The translations under genes and the position numbers were made by a program. From the NCBI GenBank assembly GCA_003344405.1, contig NOWV01000040.1:372001-436000 (forward strand): a stretch of 64,000 bases of DNA. Direction: 5' to 3'. Shown here one piece after another: positions 25,533 through 39,000 of the stretch; position 1 is the first letter of the stretch, and every line of letters begins with the position of its first letter. The DNA is from Trichoplax sp. H2. Lineage: Eukaryota; Placozoa; Uniplacotomia; Trichoplacea. The notes below the pieces were generated by a model. The model ran no database searches, was not told where the DNA came from, and saw only the letters and a program-made list of their open reading frames with translations.

Positions 25533-28500
25533 TTACCGCTTCTTGCGAGGTTTTGCTTCTTCTGCAACATAACGCAGGTATATTTTCGAGCCTTTTTGAG
25601 AATTAGCAAACTCATGACCCTATAAATAGTTATACAATCGTTAAAAAATGAATTTTAAAGCTACTATGTAATAACGTAAAGTACGAATCACTCTATGAAA
25701 TGTAGAATAATTAAATCGTGTAATCATTTAAATCATTTTCACATAAAAGTTATTTATATCACTAGCACGTTACTCATTGTCATTGACTACCTTATGTATA
25801 AGTAAGGTCTAAATTACAGCTAAACACTCTAGCAGTACTGAAACTGTAGAAACGTTTGCAATATATTACCCGGGACCAGTCATAACCAGTAGCGTATGCA
25901 AATAAATTTCCTTGCGGATCAAAAGTACAAGTCGTTACAGGTTGATCCATCTGCTCAGAACCCTAATACGGTATTCAGCATGACTGATTAAGTTTGGTTA
26001 AAATATCATACAGTATACCCAAAATACAATGAAATAATGGCTTTGAGTATTTGCAAAATACCTTAAGTTTCGTTCTAGATAAAGTATCCCATAAACTGAA
26101 TCTACCATCAGAACCACACGTAGCAATTGTGCCGTGAATCGGATGCCGTGCAATAGCGTTAACCTAGTTGATTGAAAATGTTACTGCCATTGTATCTTTG
26201 TAATAATGAAACAAATTTTGATACATCTAAATCGGATTATACCAGTTAAAACTGATCTAGTAACAAGTGTGAATAAATTGAGAATACACATAATGTACAA
26301 ATAATAGTGTTATAGATGTTTTTTACAACACACATTAGTTTAAGTAACCAACTATGACAAATTACCGGATATATATCAAGACCTCCACTAGCTTTATTAT
26401 CCCGATGGCATTTAAACGTGAAGTTGTCTTTCCTAAATTAAAAAAATTATCAATATTTATAAATCACCAAAATTAATACATTACAGAATGTTACATTGAC
26501 TTTATAGTAATACTGACGAATCCTTTTCATACAACAATTAGAAAAATATGATTATACTCTGCGGCTTAAATAAGTACTTACGAATTACTAGCTTGAATAT
26601 ACTGTACTGCCACACGACCTTCTATCGAACCCACACAGAACCCAGTCGGAGCTTCCTTTTTATCCTTAAATATACTGATACATCGACTCTATTATCAAAT
26701 AGAATAAAGCGATCATCTTTACCGACTACAATATATGTAAGTACACTGTAGATATCGTTTAGCGAGTAAGTAATTAAAACTTATGTTAGACGTGAAAGCC
26801 TGATACTTATTTGTATCAGAGTATCAATTACTTGCCTGATATTTCAAAGGCGATTCCATTTTCTATGGATACAAGAATGAATAAAACTCAAGTTGCTATC
26901 AATATTATTGCAATGCATAAGACATAATCCTGATATTTTGTGAGAATGCTAACTATCTCGTTATTACTATGCCCTTCTTTAACTTTTGAGAAAATTTGAT
27001 CAATAATGATCATCATTTGTATACCTTATATTCCGTTGGCGTTCCTTCGAGATTGTAGCAGATGAGAGTCCTCTCAGCAGTTCCAACCATTGCCATCGGG
27101 TACAGCTAGGAAAAATAAAGAATAGTATTACTGTAAGAGATTTCTAATTTCAATATTGACGTACTGCTATTGCAACAGATCCAGTTATAATTAATACAGC
27201 AACGCCATACACTTGTATTAGCAAAATTACTTTATTATGTTTGCTTACCACGTCGGCACAGTAGCAACGTTCCGGCAATTGTAAAACCAACATGGGTTGA
27301 GGACTTCGTGTATCCCAAAACTAGAACAAAACGTAATACAATCATGGATACAAAATCCTACAAATCAAAGCGATACGAATCGTCTGCAGTGTATTAGAAT
27401 TTTAACATCATTATGAGAAACCATTACTAATATTGTCCTGTAGGACTAGTCATTTTAGGCAAAGTAAATTTTAAAAAGTATCCCTAGTATACAAGTAGAG
27501 TTCGCACAACTAAAATTCGTACCTTTAATGTTTTATCCCAGCTACCAGTTAGAACACAAGAATACTTGGGAGTATTGATCCAGTTAACGGTCTTAATAGG
27601 AGCATCATGCTTATTATAATCAGACAGATTACTAATTAATTGCTGGATACAAATTATTTTTTAAGATCAACAAATAGAATTGACTCATCCTATATATACA
27701 TATTTTAAATAGTAGTTGTGCAGCATTGGGAGATATTTCTTAAGGAACAATTGTTGTCAAAATCGTAAGGATTACAATCAATAAATTTTACAAATTATTG
27801 GATAGTGTAGAGAATTCCTAGATTTATACCTGGCCTACAGTGACAAATTGATTACTTTGCAGGTCCCACATCTTGCAAGTTTTATCACAAGAGCCGGTAT
27901 AGATTTTTGTGCCATCCTATCATAGAAGAGTTGTCATTTCAGTAAGGGACATTGAATAAGGATCCATCCTACATAGTAAGATCCTATGTCGTGTGCAATT
28001 TAGTGTCCAATTTCAACTTTGATCGACTACGGTCATCTTTGACAAATGCATTGTCAAGCAGTACTGGATACCATTGATCAATTCACTGCCATTAATATTG
28101 TTTCTACTGAAACACTATGACGATCAATATTGTCTGCAACAATTACAAACCAATTCAAGTTAATGACTATCACCATCCTTACATGCTGCCAACTTGAATC
28201 CAAGACAGGGCCAGAATGAGACTGTTGAGCTTTTGGTTGTGAGGTGCCATCACCATTAATTTGCCAACAACTAACCTAAAAGATGGAAACCCATCGTTGT
28301 CATCTTATTCAACTTATGTCATAAAATATGGCTGAAATAGTGTCATTATTAAGCTAGTAGACAGTAATAAATCAGATGATCATTCATCAGATATTCTACT
28401 AACATTATTATCCCACGAGGTTGCAACTAAAAAGATGGCATTGTTGGATGGTGGGTTGAAAGCTAGCGAACTGACAGAATCACTTGGTGGTGAAACCACT

Positions 28501-28580
28501 TCAACGTCCTTATTTGGATTATTGGAAGTCTGGTTTTGATTCTTTGGCCAAAAGTTATTAGTAGAGGTTTGAGAGAACAT
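25533..28580 (-). CDS. RAE1: mRNA export factor RAE1 (WD40)
   Basis: 12 minus-strand exons: 28580-28404, 28275-28183, 27916-27830, 27609-27523, 27320-27249, 27105-27025, 26862-26836, 26688-26582, 26432-26366, 26163-26062, 25962-25870, 25619-25533. All are in phase and give 359 aa (human 368). Family blocks: [134 protein letters not shown] and the basic end KPRKKR. Known of the family: a seven-bladed propeller that binds the GLEBS motif of NUP98, acts in mRNA export and in the BUB-like spindle checkpoint. The intron after the 27-nt exon (26862-26836) starts with GC instead of GT. Confidence 0.97.
26689..26835 (-). other. RAE1: GC-AG intron in RAE1
   Basis: The donor reads CAG|GCAAGT and the acceptor AATAG|AGTCG. 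The boundary is fixed by the conserved protein [17 protein letters not shown], which matches vertebrate RAE1 across the junction. Confidence 0.85.
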
Positions 28581-28719
28581 GTTGAATTTGATATTAAGAA
28601 TACTTGATGGACGCCTGTTCAGTTGATCTTTCAGTAAAATGAAAGAATGGAAGATTTGGAAATCAACTCGAGCTGCCTGCTGGTGCTGTACTCTACATCC
28701 AGAGTCTAGTACGTTGTTC

Positions 28720-29020
28720 CTCGGTACTGTACAGTATATCCGCGCCTTTCAGCCACCGATCTTTCGCACATTTGTCTGTCAAATGTCTTTCTGTACTCCT
28801 CTGCGGACGGACCGACCGTATGGCAGTGAGGGACTATGCAGTGATTAACTTGATTGATATCATGTTGCTCACAATACTGCACACTGATACATACAGTATG
28901 GCAGTCTAAACTATTCACTGGTGCATTAGACTCATCTACTGTACAAAGTACTTTACAGTGTACAGTACTGTATAGTACGGTACACTGTGCACTGTACTCA
29001 GTGTACTGTAGCAAGGTACA
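28720..29020. repeat. GTACAGTACTGTAC cluster upstream of RAE1
   Basis: Dense overlapping TACAGTA/TACTGTA units. Reading frames through it on both strands give Val/Gln/Tyr/Cys-rich repeat peptides. Confidence 0.7.
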
Positions 29021-29171
29021 GAAGTCCCGGACACAGTCGACTGAGGCATTGCTGATCATCGAGTGTGCAAGAAGGATTCCATAAAATAAAAAATGAAGCC
29101 CCTAGGCGACTCTTCAGCTATTTGAACACTGTATTTCCAGTGCATGAGTGTACAGTACTATCATATATCTC

Positions 29172-29191
29172 ATATATCATATATGATATAT
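29172..29191. repeat. Perfect 20-bp AT palindrome
   Basis: ATATATCATATATGATATAT is its own reverse complement. Confidence 0.8.
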
Positions 29192-29430
29192 CATTCATCC
29201 ATTGAGTAGTCTTAATGGCGGTATACACGGTGATTCACGTCAGTAACAATTACGCATATCGGTGATGTACGCATCTGTGTTATTATCGCATCTGCTACTA
29301 TATTATGCGTAACATAGGCAAGGCTAACATCAAAATGCCGGGACTTGTAAACTTAATTAATCAACAGAAAGTGAACAATTTGTACTCTGCTCTATCGGTA
29401 TTACCATAGAGATCTCTATCAAGAAAATAG

Positions 29431-29722
29431 TAGAAGACCTAGACTGATCACTCCGTCGGGTGGACGGACATCTCTTACTAAATGAGGTCGTAAATATCCA
29501 AAAATGCCTACTTAGTATAGATCTTCCCCGTCTGTTTTCTAAATCTGTGGCACTAATTTAAATAACATTAGCGATCTTATATAACTCTTTCTAAGCAAAA
29601 CTTAGTAACAGATAATAAAATTGAACGTTTTTACTAAAGTACTGTCTTAACGAAGCTTTTGAAACAATATTTTGGACGAAATACGGGCCCGAAAGGTCTG
29701 TCCGTCCAAGAGCGATCAGCCA
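29431..29722. mobile_element. MITE copy 1 (terminal inverted repeat family)
   Basis: The left end TAGAAGACCTAGACTGATC continues to GGACGGACA. The right end, read on the other strand, is GGCTGATCGCTC then TTGGACGGACAGACC. These ends match those of the element at 51933-52301, while the interiors are mostly unrelated and AT-rich. TA at the left edge suggests a Tc1/mariner-type target; the outermost right end is degraded. There is no transposase. Confidence 0.7.
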
Positions 29723-31859
29723 TGAATAAAATTACTATGCAGTTTCTATGGTGATTGCACGTCAATCGTTGGTGAACATTTCGTCAACGTTGACCTAGTA
29801 AAGTATGTGCAGCAGCCAAAAGCTATTCTCTATCATTGAGAAAGCTACCGATATTTCTGGTAGAAATACTCTAAACTGATTGAATACTGCCATATTCTGT
29901 CCTCTTGATATTTCTTCGTTCAAGCTGACTATATAAATAATCGCAAAATTGGCAAATTATCAAATCAACGCCGTCTAGGTAAGTCACTTTCAGTCCGAAC
30001 TGCTTTGTTAAGCTCAAAGGGTTATCACTTAAATCGAGTCAATTGGTCCAATACATATGTATGGATCATGATGACTCAATGCAGTAGCTGGCCCAAATTA
30101 ATATCAACAAAACTCCAACTTACAAGCATGTCAATGTAGGACCATATCTCCCCCTAAAAATGAATTACAAACTTTCAATCGAAATCAAATCGCCTTGACA
30201 TGCAGAAAAGAACAAAGTATTCTTGTCGTGGATGTCATTAGACACAGTATCTAGCATGAAGATAGTTTAATCTTGGTGCAGTAACCGATTAATACCATAT
30301 CGTTCACTGTGTTGATATCACATGGCTCAAAATGCGTAGCTTATAGAAAATAACAAATAATATAGTACGCGCAATCCTCAGATAAGGTTACATCTTTTAC
30401 AATGATATTTTGGTCGTGTCATGATTGTTTATATAGAGTAGCCAATTAATCCAATACTAGGTAAAAGTATAACATTAAGTAATTAATAACGATTATAAAT
30501 TCTTAGCGATTACTCTATGCTTTTCTTTGTATCGGCAATGACAACAATATCACGGCGATTGCATTTCTTTTCTCATTCATAGAAAATAAACTAAACGTGT
30601 CATTATTTAAGCATCGGCATGACACAGCACATTCCAAGAGGGTAGACTCTTAAAATACCTACAACAGCTCTCATCTTGGATCTTTAACCTTTCTTTTTGT
30701 ATGTAGATGTATTACTTAAGCAAAGATATCATTTAAAACAACGAAGATACTATTCTAATCGTTATAGTATAACTTATAGCTATTGCTTTTCCACCCCTAC
30801 CAAAGAGGTCACGTATTATTAAAGAATTTATTAAATAGCAATCTATTGTAATTATAGTATTAGCTCATTTTAAATTTAAAGCCATTACTCATGCATCAAT
30901 AACATTGTTACAATCTTATTTTCAAGGTAATAATCATGCTAACATAGATACATGAATTATAACATACAGACAAAAAAAATTATTTGCCATTTGCAATCAC
31001 GCTACTTCCAGAATTAAGAATAGACACAAGTATAACTGAATCTCTCACTTTCTTACAAAGTAAGTTTGGATGCAATTTCCATTAAAATTGCTTATAAGTT
31101 ACCAATAAAGTTGTATGCATAACACTTTATTCATGGTGTGTATATACAGGTAAAATTTTATCCTCATTACGTAGCGAAACAGTTCCATATGTTATCAGAG
31201 TTTCTTAGAAGCCACAACTCGCAAGCATAGTAGTAGTAGAAACAGCATAGATCTAGCACGTAATTGTCATATGAAGCATACTTTATTATAAAGGAATTCC
31301 AGTTAAAATGCAATAATATAATCAAGGCATTGTCGGGAGATAGCAATTTAAAAATTACAAGTTTACCTCGTATCAAATTCATATAAAATGAATAGCTAAG
31401 ATAATAAACAGATTGCACTTTATGTATAACCTCATAATAAATAACTCTAGATTAGCTTTTATTACAAGGATGCTAACATTAATCCCTTGACTATATTAGT
31501 TCACTCGTCTTACAATATTTTCACTAAATTAACTAATAATCGACATTATCAGATTATCCATTTTGATTTGCTTACTTCTCCTTTGATATACCTTCAAGAT
31601 CAACACGACTAAAATTAAACAGAAACTTTCGCACATATTATTTAACAATTTTTAAATTCTGTACCCATAAGATCTTAGCCTTTAATATAATAATTGATGC
31701 TGGTACTAATCTGCATAACAAGTATCTTACTTAGCAACAACATATGATGTTGGGATTAAGACTCCAATACTCGTATGTTTTATAAATAGCATTAGTATGA
31801 AATTATACATTTTTATTGACGATTTTAACAAAAATTTTATCTTTAGATAAAAAATAATC

Positions 31860-33046
31860 ATGTTTAAGGCCAAAAAAGCGAAAGCCAAAAAGAAAGCAAA
31901 AGCGATTAAAACCCCCACTGCCGATATTGATGACTTTATTCCAACAGAGCAACAAGAGATGCTTTATCAACAACAATCTAACATCGGTTATGACGAAAAC
32001 ATAGAAGACTACCAACAATCACAAATGAGTTTTGATGATCCCAACTTCAATTACGCTCAAGATGAAGATGACTATTTGCAGGAACAAGAACAACAGAATT
32101 TCGTCGAATCCAATATTATGCAAATGGAGAATATTCGTAAATTAAGTATTGATGATGGTTCCGATTTCGGCGATGATGCCACCGAATGGAGCGATGATGA
32201 CAGCACAGAATTCAATCTCATTGAAACTCTTAAAGTATTGGAAGATTTAAATGGCAAAAATGCACTTCAGTTAACTCAAATACAAAATAAAAGGGTAAGA
32301 AATGGTTTAATATTATAATTTTGAAGGTATTACGGTGTAGTAAGCAATTAGAATGAATAACTGAATAACTAACAAATAGCTAAATTGTATAAAAATTTTA
32401 TCAATTCTAGAAGACCTGTAACTATCTTATAGTAATCGCCCATTTTATAAAATTAATATATACAACAGGATGATATTGCCTTTGAAATCAGCCACAAAAG
32501 AAACATGATACTAGATGGATATGAAAAGTTAACTGATATAGCCCTTGCATCTATCTTAGAACACTCAAATAGTGCCCTTCATGTTCACAAACTTAGTGCC
32601 ATAGGGTGTGTACATTTGACTGATGCATGTGCACTTTTAATTGCAAAGTATTGTCGAAATCTTAAAATTATAAACTTAGATGGCTGCAGAAACCTGACAT
32701 CTAAAGCTTTGGATGTACTTATATCTCAATGTGAAAAATTAAACAATGTATCAATGAAAAATTGCAATTTAAAACGCTTACCGCATCAATTAGTTCAAAA
32801 ACTAAGAGCATGGGAAGTTAAAGCAAAGCGGCAAATCCAAAAAAAATCAAGATACCCGAGTAAAAAAAGTCATGTCAGATCTTTATCGCCATTAACTGAA
32901 CAGACAGACGACTCTGACCAGCCAAAATTAAATTTAAATGGTAACCCAATGGCAGAATGTCATGAAGACGTTTTCAAAGCTGACGATGCTTTATCTATAA
33001 TAAGATATTTAACTAGAGTTGAGAAGTCCTTGACTTATCACTACAG
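31860..33046 (+). other. Giant gene, segment 1: charged N-terminus and FBXL/AMN1-like LRRs
   Basis: Residues 1-20 are Lys/Ala-rich (KAKKAKAKKKAKA), a possible nuclear signal or amphipathic helix. Residues about 25-145 are Gln/Asp/Glu-rich and probably disordered. From about 155 there are cysteine-containing LRRs of the FBXL/AMN1 kind (LTDACALLIAKYCRNLKIIN followed by LDGCRNLTSKALDVLISQC). A basic linker leads into the first Roc-like domain. Confidence 0.8.
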
Positions 33047-36000
33047 GTTAGAACTAGAATAGTAATTATCATTTTGTACAAGTTTTTAGTACCATAATGG
33101 AGAAGTAAATAAAAATAACACATAGATGTCAATTTTACTGCATCTTGCTATTAGTTACTAAGTAGAATTGAGTGTAACTGTAGCTTTTCTAATGTATTAA
33201 TCTTGCACGTTAGGATTAATGTTTTTGGATCCGAAGATTCCCATAAAAATTTTGTCATTAGTAAACTGTTGAATCTTAAAAATGTACCCAACGCTAATGA
33301 ATTTACCGTTCACGATTGGCAACTAAAAGATAATAAACAGCGAAAGATTGTAACAACTGTAGTCAATTTCGGACTTGAGGTAACTTATACATTGTTTGTA
33401 GAAAGTACTTGAAAGGATGATCTACTATCAAATTTTATTGTGCTTCTACACGTACAAATTTAGTACCATTACTAAGGATATGAAATTGGATATTTTTCAG
33501 CAACACAACCATATTTTTGTCACCGAAGGTGCGATCAATGTCATCGTAATCAATGTTGACAAGCCTTCGTTTCTGAAATGGATTCAATTAGTGGAAACTA
33601 AGGTAACAATAAATTAACAGTTATGTTAGCTAATGAAAAATTACATTATCAATACTACGCTAAATGATATCATCGAAAATTTAATTGATTTAGATTTGTA
33701 TATATATATGCGTAAACCCATCTATAGGGTGTAATAGATATTGACGCTATCGAATTGATATCATATTAATGTGAATATCCATTTCTCAATAATGTAAAGA
33801 AAAATTTTATATTATTTCTTCAGTGCATGTCACTCTAGAACGAATCAATAAAATTATCTTATAATTTTAATAGATAAAACATTTTTTTTTAGTATCCAAG
33901 CAGCTGCTTTATTATTGTCCTCACATATGCAAGATCATCTAGAACTGCAGAAGAAAGGATGAATATAATTAAAGATAAATTACAAGATCAAAAAGATTTA
34001 TTTATACAAAGACTAGAAGCACTAGTCAATAATTCTATGTCTGAGTAAGTCACGATTATTTCCCATATAAATCAGTTCATATTCGTATTACAGAGATTTA
34101 ATAGACAGCGCTATCAAAACAAATAAAAGTTTAGGATTAAAAAATAATTTAGGAAAAATTTATAACGTGAACTTTTAGCACAAAGGAGATAATAAAAAAT
34201 ATAAACAAAACAAAAATTAAACTCTTAAACATCAGGATTTCGATAGGCTTTTCATAATTTTTTGTCTAATTACTGCATTACAGCTGTGCTTTCTTCTTTC
34301 TCAATAATGATTACTCCAATTACTGCATTTACACAATTAATTAATGTTAAAAAATAAACAATTACGGTACAATTCTTATAATTTATCCTATAAAGTATTG
34401 AAAACTTCATGCAAAATGATGTAATTGAGCAAATTACATAAGTAAAATATGAATTTATTATGTTCATTTAAAATTTTACGAGAAAATTTTTACCGAATCT
34501 GTAACAGATTTGCTAATAATAACGACTTATATATAATTATAAATACTAGTAATCCGGTAGTATTTATTAAAAACAGATATAAATGTTTGCCTTTCTTATG
34601 TTGTTGCCTTCCACCATTTTTTAAAGAGGAGATCAGTGGGACCAAGAGACATGTAAGACCTTTTTTCAACAGCAAAAAATCTCTACAGTTAACCATTTGC
34701 TTTGGTATGGCATGCCTCAAATTCATAATTACGTCATGGTTGATAGCAATAATGGAAAGGTAATCAGATTATGTTATTAAGATGACATCATAGATAACTT
34801 TAATAAAAATTAATGATCTAAATATTACCGCATCACCTAAAAATCATAATAATTAATTGCTTATTGGCTTTAGCTAACAATCAAGTATTATTATTGTTTC
34901 CTAACCTAATTAAAAATTATCCTTGATCGTGCTATTTCTTGTCATAGTAAATATTTCTATAAATTTAAATAAACTAGTATAAATAGAACTATGATTACAA
35001 TAAATAAGATCGTTAAGCTAACCGATAGGATAAAAATTTACGATGTACTAATTCTTTTAAGTAATTTCTAAATTATATTTCTGGAACTTTCTGACGTGTA
35101 ATTAGGGAATTGAGGGTGTCAGACAAGAAATAATTCAGTGCATTAATGCAATTTTCCAGCGAAAAGACTGCGATCTGAATATAAATGGAGTAGCTAAACA
35201 TCTATACTGGTCAAGGTTTCGTGACGAATATAGCAAGTTTAAATATCAAGCCAAAAAAAATTACAATAATAACAAGCATATCTACTTTTTAAATGATCTC
35301 ATATCTGATTTACGCGAGGATGTACATAAGAGAATGGATAAATTTCTATTTGCCTGTGAGATGCTTCATAATTCAGTAAGCAATATAATGATCTTGCCTC
35401 TTTTTTCTAATTTCATTCATTGTGTGCGCCGTCTATTATAGTACTTTTTGATATTCATAATATAGGGAGAGCTCTTTATGACAAAATATAACGACCAATG
35501 GTATTTTATACCGGATTTAACATGGTTATATGAGAGACTAACTGAAATAGGGCAAGGAATAGTGCCCAATGTTGCTATTCCCGAAGGAGTAATGCCACTC
35601 ACTTTATATTATATAATTAAAATTAATTTCTCAATACCTTATTTAGAAATTAAGACATAAATAGGAATGAAACAATTTTTTCATTTAATTTCATATCGAT
35701 TTCTAATCAAATATCTCCGTAGGATCAAATCATTATTAATCTAGCAAAAAATGCTGGAATATCAGCTGTAATGTCAAACGTTATCAATTTAACTCGCTCA
35801 TTAACTGATCTGACATGTTTACCAAACAGTCCTGCCAAACCGTTGGTAACTATACGTTAAAATTTTTTGTGTATAATTTGGCTGCTAATATTACCCAAAA
35901 TAGCAAAGCAGTTAATATTCGATACTTTTACAATCTGTACCTAACATATTATCTAAATACAGTGCTCAATGTATTACTTTTCTGAATAATTTTAGACATT

Positions 36001-39000
36001 GTTGTGGGAAGATTATCACCCTAATGAATATTTTTATGAACAAACTTATGAAATAATCAGTTACAGTCCTGCATCGTTGTCGGTTTTAAAGCAAATTCAA
36101 TCTAATCTCATTCGGCTAACACAAAACGTTCACCATTTATGGAATGATGGATTGTTATTCAGTTTGGGCTACGTAGAATGTCTACTATTACTCATTGAAT
36201 CTGAATCAACTCCAACAGATGACGGCTTAGTCAGCTTAAAAATTTCAGCGAGATGTAATGCAATACCTGATGCGGATGCAGCAGAGGAAATACAAAGTGG
36301 ACTACGTCAGACGCTTATTATGTGTTGCTACATCATTGAAGCAGCTTTTGAGCCTTTGCCCGGTATCGCAACTAAGGTTAGCAAAATTTAGCAGATATAC
36401 CAATACATCACTTATTCTCAGATTTTTCTATTAAAAATTATTAAATTTGGATAGACAACGTTAAAATCTAATGTAGCCAAAGAAAATGACATTGAGGGAC
36501 AATTAAATCGGCCTAAATTTGATGAAGGTAATAATTTAGGCACTAACTCTTAAGTTTTAGATCAATATAATTCGCTTTTCTAAAATCTAATAGGTGCATT
36601 TGGGTAATTAATATCTTAATAGTTTACTGTTTAATGAAACAGTCTACGCTCTATCTGTGACAAATGTTGTAGGAATTGATGAAAAGCTTTATATGGTTTA
36701 CTTAAATATCATAAATCGTTAATATCAATCGTTGAATCTTTCTTGTTATTTCATTCTAAACATAAAGTTGATATTCCTGCAATATGTGGTCACAAACTGG
36801 AAAAATCAGCTTCAGAGATAGTCTGCGTGCAATGTCAACCATATTCATCTGAAAATAACCAGCAAAATATTAACAAATATCAAAAAGAGAAGACGTAAAT
36901 CTAATCGCTTTTCTCGTTAAATATGATATATAGAAACCTAATTTTTGTATATCTTTGTAAATATTAGATGAGTTAATCAGTATCTTATTTTAAATACGCG
37001 TAGATAATCAATTAAAACCAAATCGTGATTATGTATAATCATAAGTTCCCTTTTTTTCGATTGATCGATAGATCATCTTGTACTAATTGCGGTCGATGCA
37101 ATTATTGTATACAGTTTATGTCGGTAAGACAGCATAATATTAAGACTTTAAAAGTACACGTATATGATAAAGTAGCTCTGATTTATTAGAGGATAGCATT
37201 CTTTATATTTCAAAAATCGAGGGAAAATTATCTCTAGTTGGTTCATCCGTGAATAAACTAATACAGATTTTCATGTAAATAGGATGTACGTAAAGAAAGT
37301 GCTACTCCTGCATTTGTTAATGACTGGTCCAGAGCTTTTAATTTTCAACAAATTGGAAATATCTTAAAACATCCGTCTGATAAGGAGATTATTGATGAAA
37401 GACAGGTTGTTGTATCTGATCTCAATTATAGTATTGCCGTTAACAAATATCCCTTGAATTTTGTAACTGGCCGGATTTTTCAGTTTACTATCTTGGATAT
37501 CGCCAATGTTGATTTTATCTTAGGATTAGTTACATCATCCTATGTTAAAACATCCCGCCCTGGTTTAACAGATTCATCTTATAGCATCGTGTTTACAGAA
37601 TCCGCTTTCTATGCTAATAACCAAAATATGGGAAGTTTGGCTTTTGATATTGATCATCTTTGTCCCGGTGACCAACTCAGCATTATTGGTAGATATTCAG
37701 CTGATAAAAAGGTAAGGCAACGAGTTTGCTTCTAATTCTAATCTTAAAAGCTGGGTTGAATATAGTCTAGTACACTGTACAATATCATAGTCACCTGATT
37801 TGATATTGGTGATGACGGTAAATATTTTGAAAATGTAAATTTAATCGATTCTAAGAATCCGGTTTCTAAACCAACTGCAATTGCAATAGTTGTATTTTCG
37901 AACAAAATTAATGAAGTAGCGCTCAGATTAGTTTCCAAAAGTCAAACAATACAACATACACCTTTAGTTCAATCATTTCTTTAACCATTAATAGTATCTT
38001 ATTTTTATTTACACTGTATGATCATAGAAGGAAATTGTATTTAGCAGAAATGGATTAGTACTGCTTGTCGTCAATGAACCTGACAATAAAGATTATTATC
38101 CGATAATCCATTGCGTTGATACCACCGCAGATGATAGCCGCATTATCCTACAATTTGAAGGCAATACAATTCCGGTAAGCTATATCTCATTAATTCATTA
38201 TATTCTATTTAAAGCCGAAAATGATTAAGCAATTACCCTATATTATTTTCGTATATTGTCAAATCATATATTGACTATTTTAATAATTTAGTAATTAATA
38301 CGGTATACTCGAAACATGGTGCCTGAGTTATATATTTAGTAGAACTTTTAGCTTCTCTACTAAATTAAGATTTAAAAGGGATTATTTGAATATAGTAATA
38401 ATGATAATATTTAGGTTCTGGTAGCTATTCAGAAAGACGGGAATAAAATCACCATTACTTAACTTTCTAAAGCTCTTTGATAAATACATATTAATATTTT
38501 TTGCTATAGATAACTCAAGGAGCAAAATTTGTTACTTGGGAGAAAGGCATGAGACTAGAGGCTAAAGATCGCTTGAATCCCAGCATGATGTGTGTTGCAA
38601 CGGTCGATGATGTCAATAATAATGAACTTTTAATCCATTTTGATGGTTGGACCAGAAAATATGATTACACTTGCAAGAGCACTTCAACAGATATTCATCC
38701 AATTGGTTGGTGTGAGAATAATTATCATCGGCGATTGGAACCCCCCAAAGGTACCTAAATATTTACGTTAACATCTACGATGACATACCTATTGCAATCT
38801 CGGCTAGTTCTAATGAATTTAACCTATAATTTCTATGAATTATTTCTAAAAATTGTTTTAAAATCCAATAATTAGGTGACAATAAGTCTGACTTTAAATG
38901 GGCTCAATATCTAGAAAGTATTCAAGCTGTCGCTGCCCCTGTAGAGCTTTTTACACCAGTAAGATATAAGTCTGCAAATCGTAAAAATTATTTTATGTTA

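Larger units (their letters stand above)
28581..31859. other. Head-to-head intergenic region between RAE1 and the giant ROCO gene
   Basis: 3.3 kb without a supported gene. A GTACAGTACTGTAC cluster at about 28720-28735 and 28930-29020 flanks the RAE1 start. A 20-bp palindrome sits at 29172-29191 and a MITE-like element at 29431-29722. The 2 kb before 31860 is AT-rich and without recognised features; the promoter of the giant gene should be there. Confidence 0.5.

Noticed and set aside
31167-31418. 83-codon minus-strand ORF upstream of the giant gene
   Set aside because: Hydrophobic low-complexity translation of AT-rich DNA with no motif.
37800-37990. Open plus-strand stretch (GDDGKYFENVNLIDS...) between the two SPRY exons
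   Set aside because: No acceptor AG gives this frame without meeting an upstream TGA, and the flanking exons join perfectly in phase 0 to give an unbroken SPRY succession. Treated as intronic.
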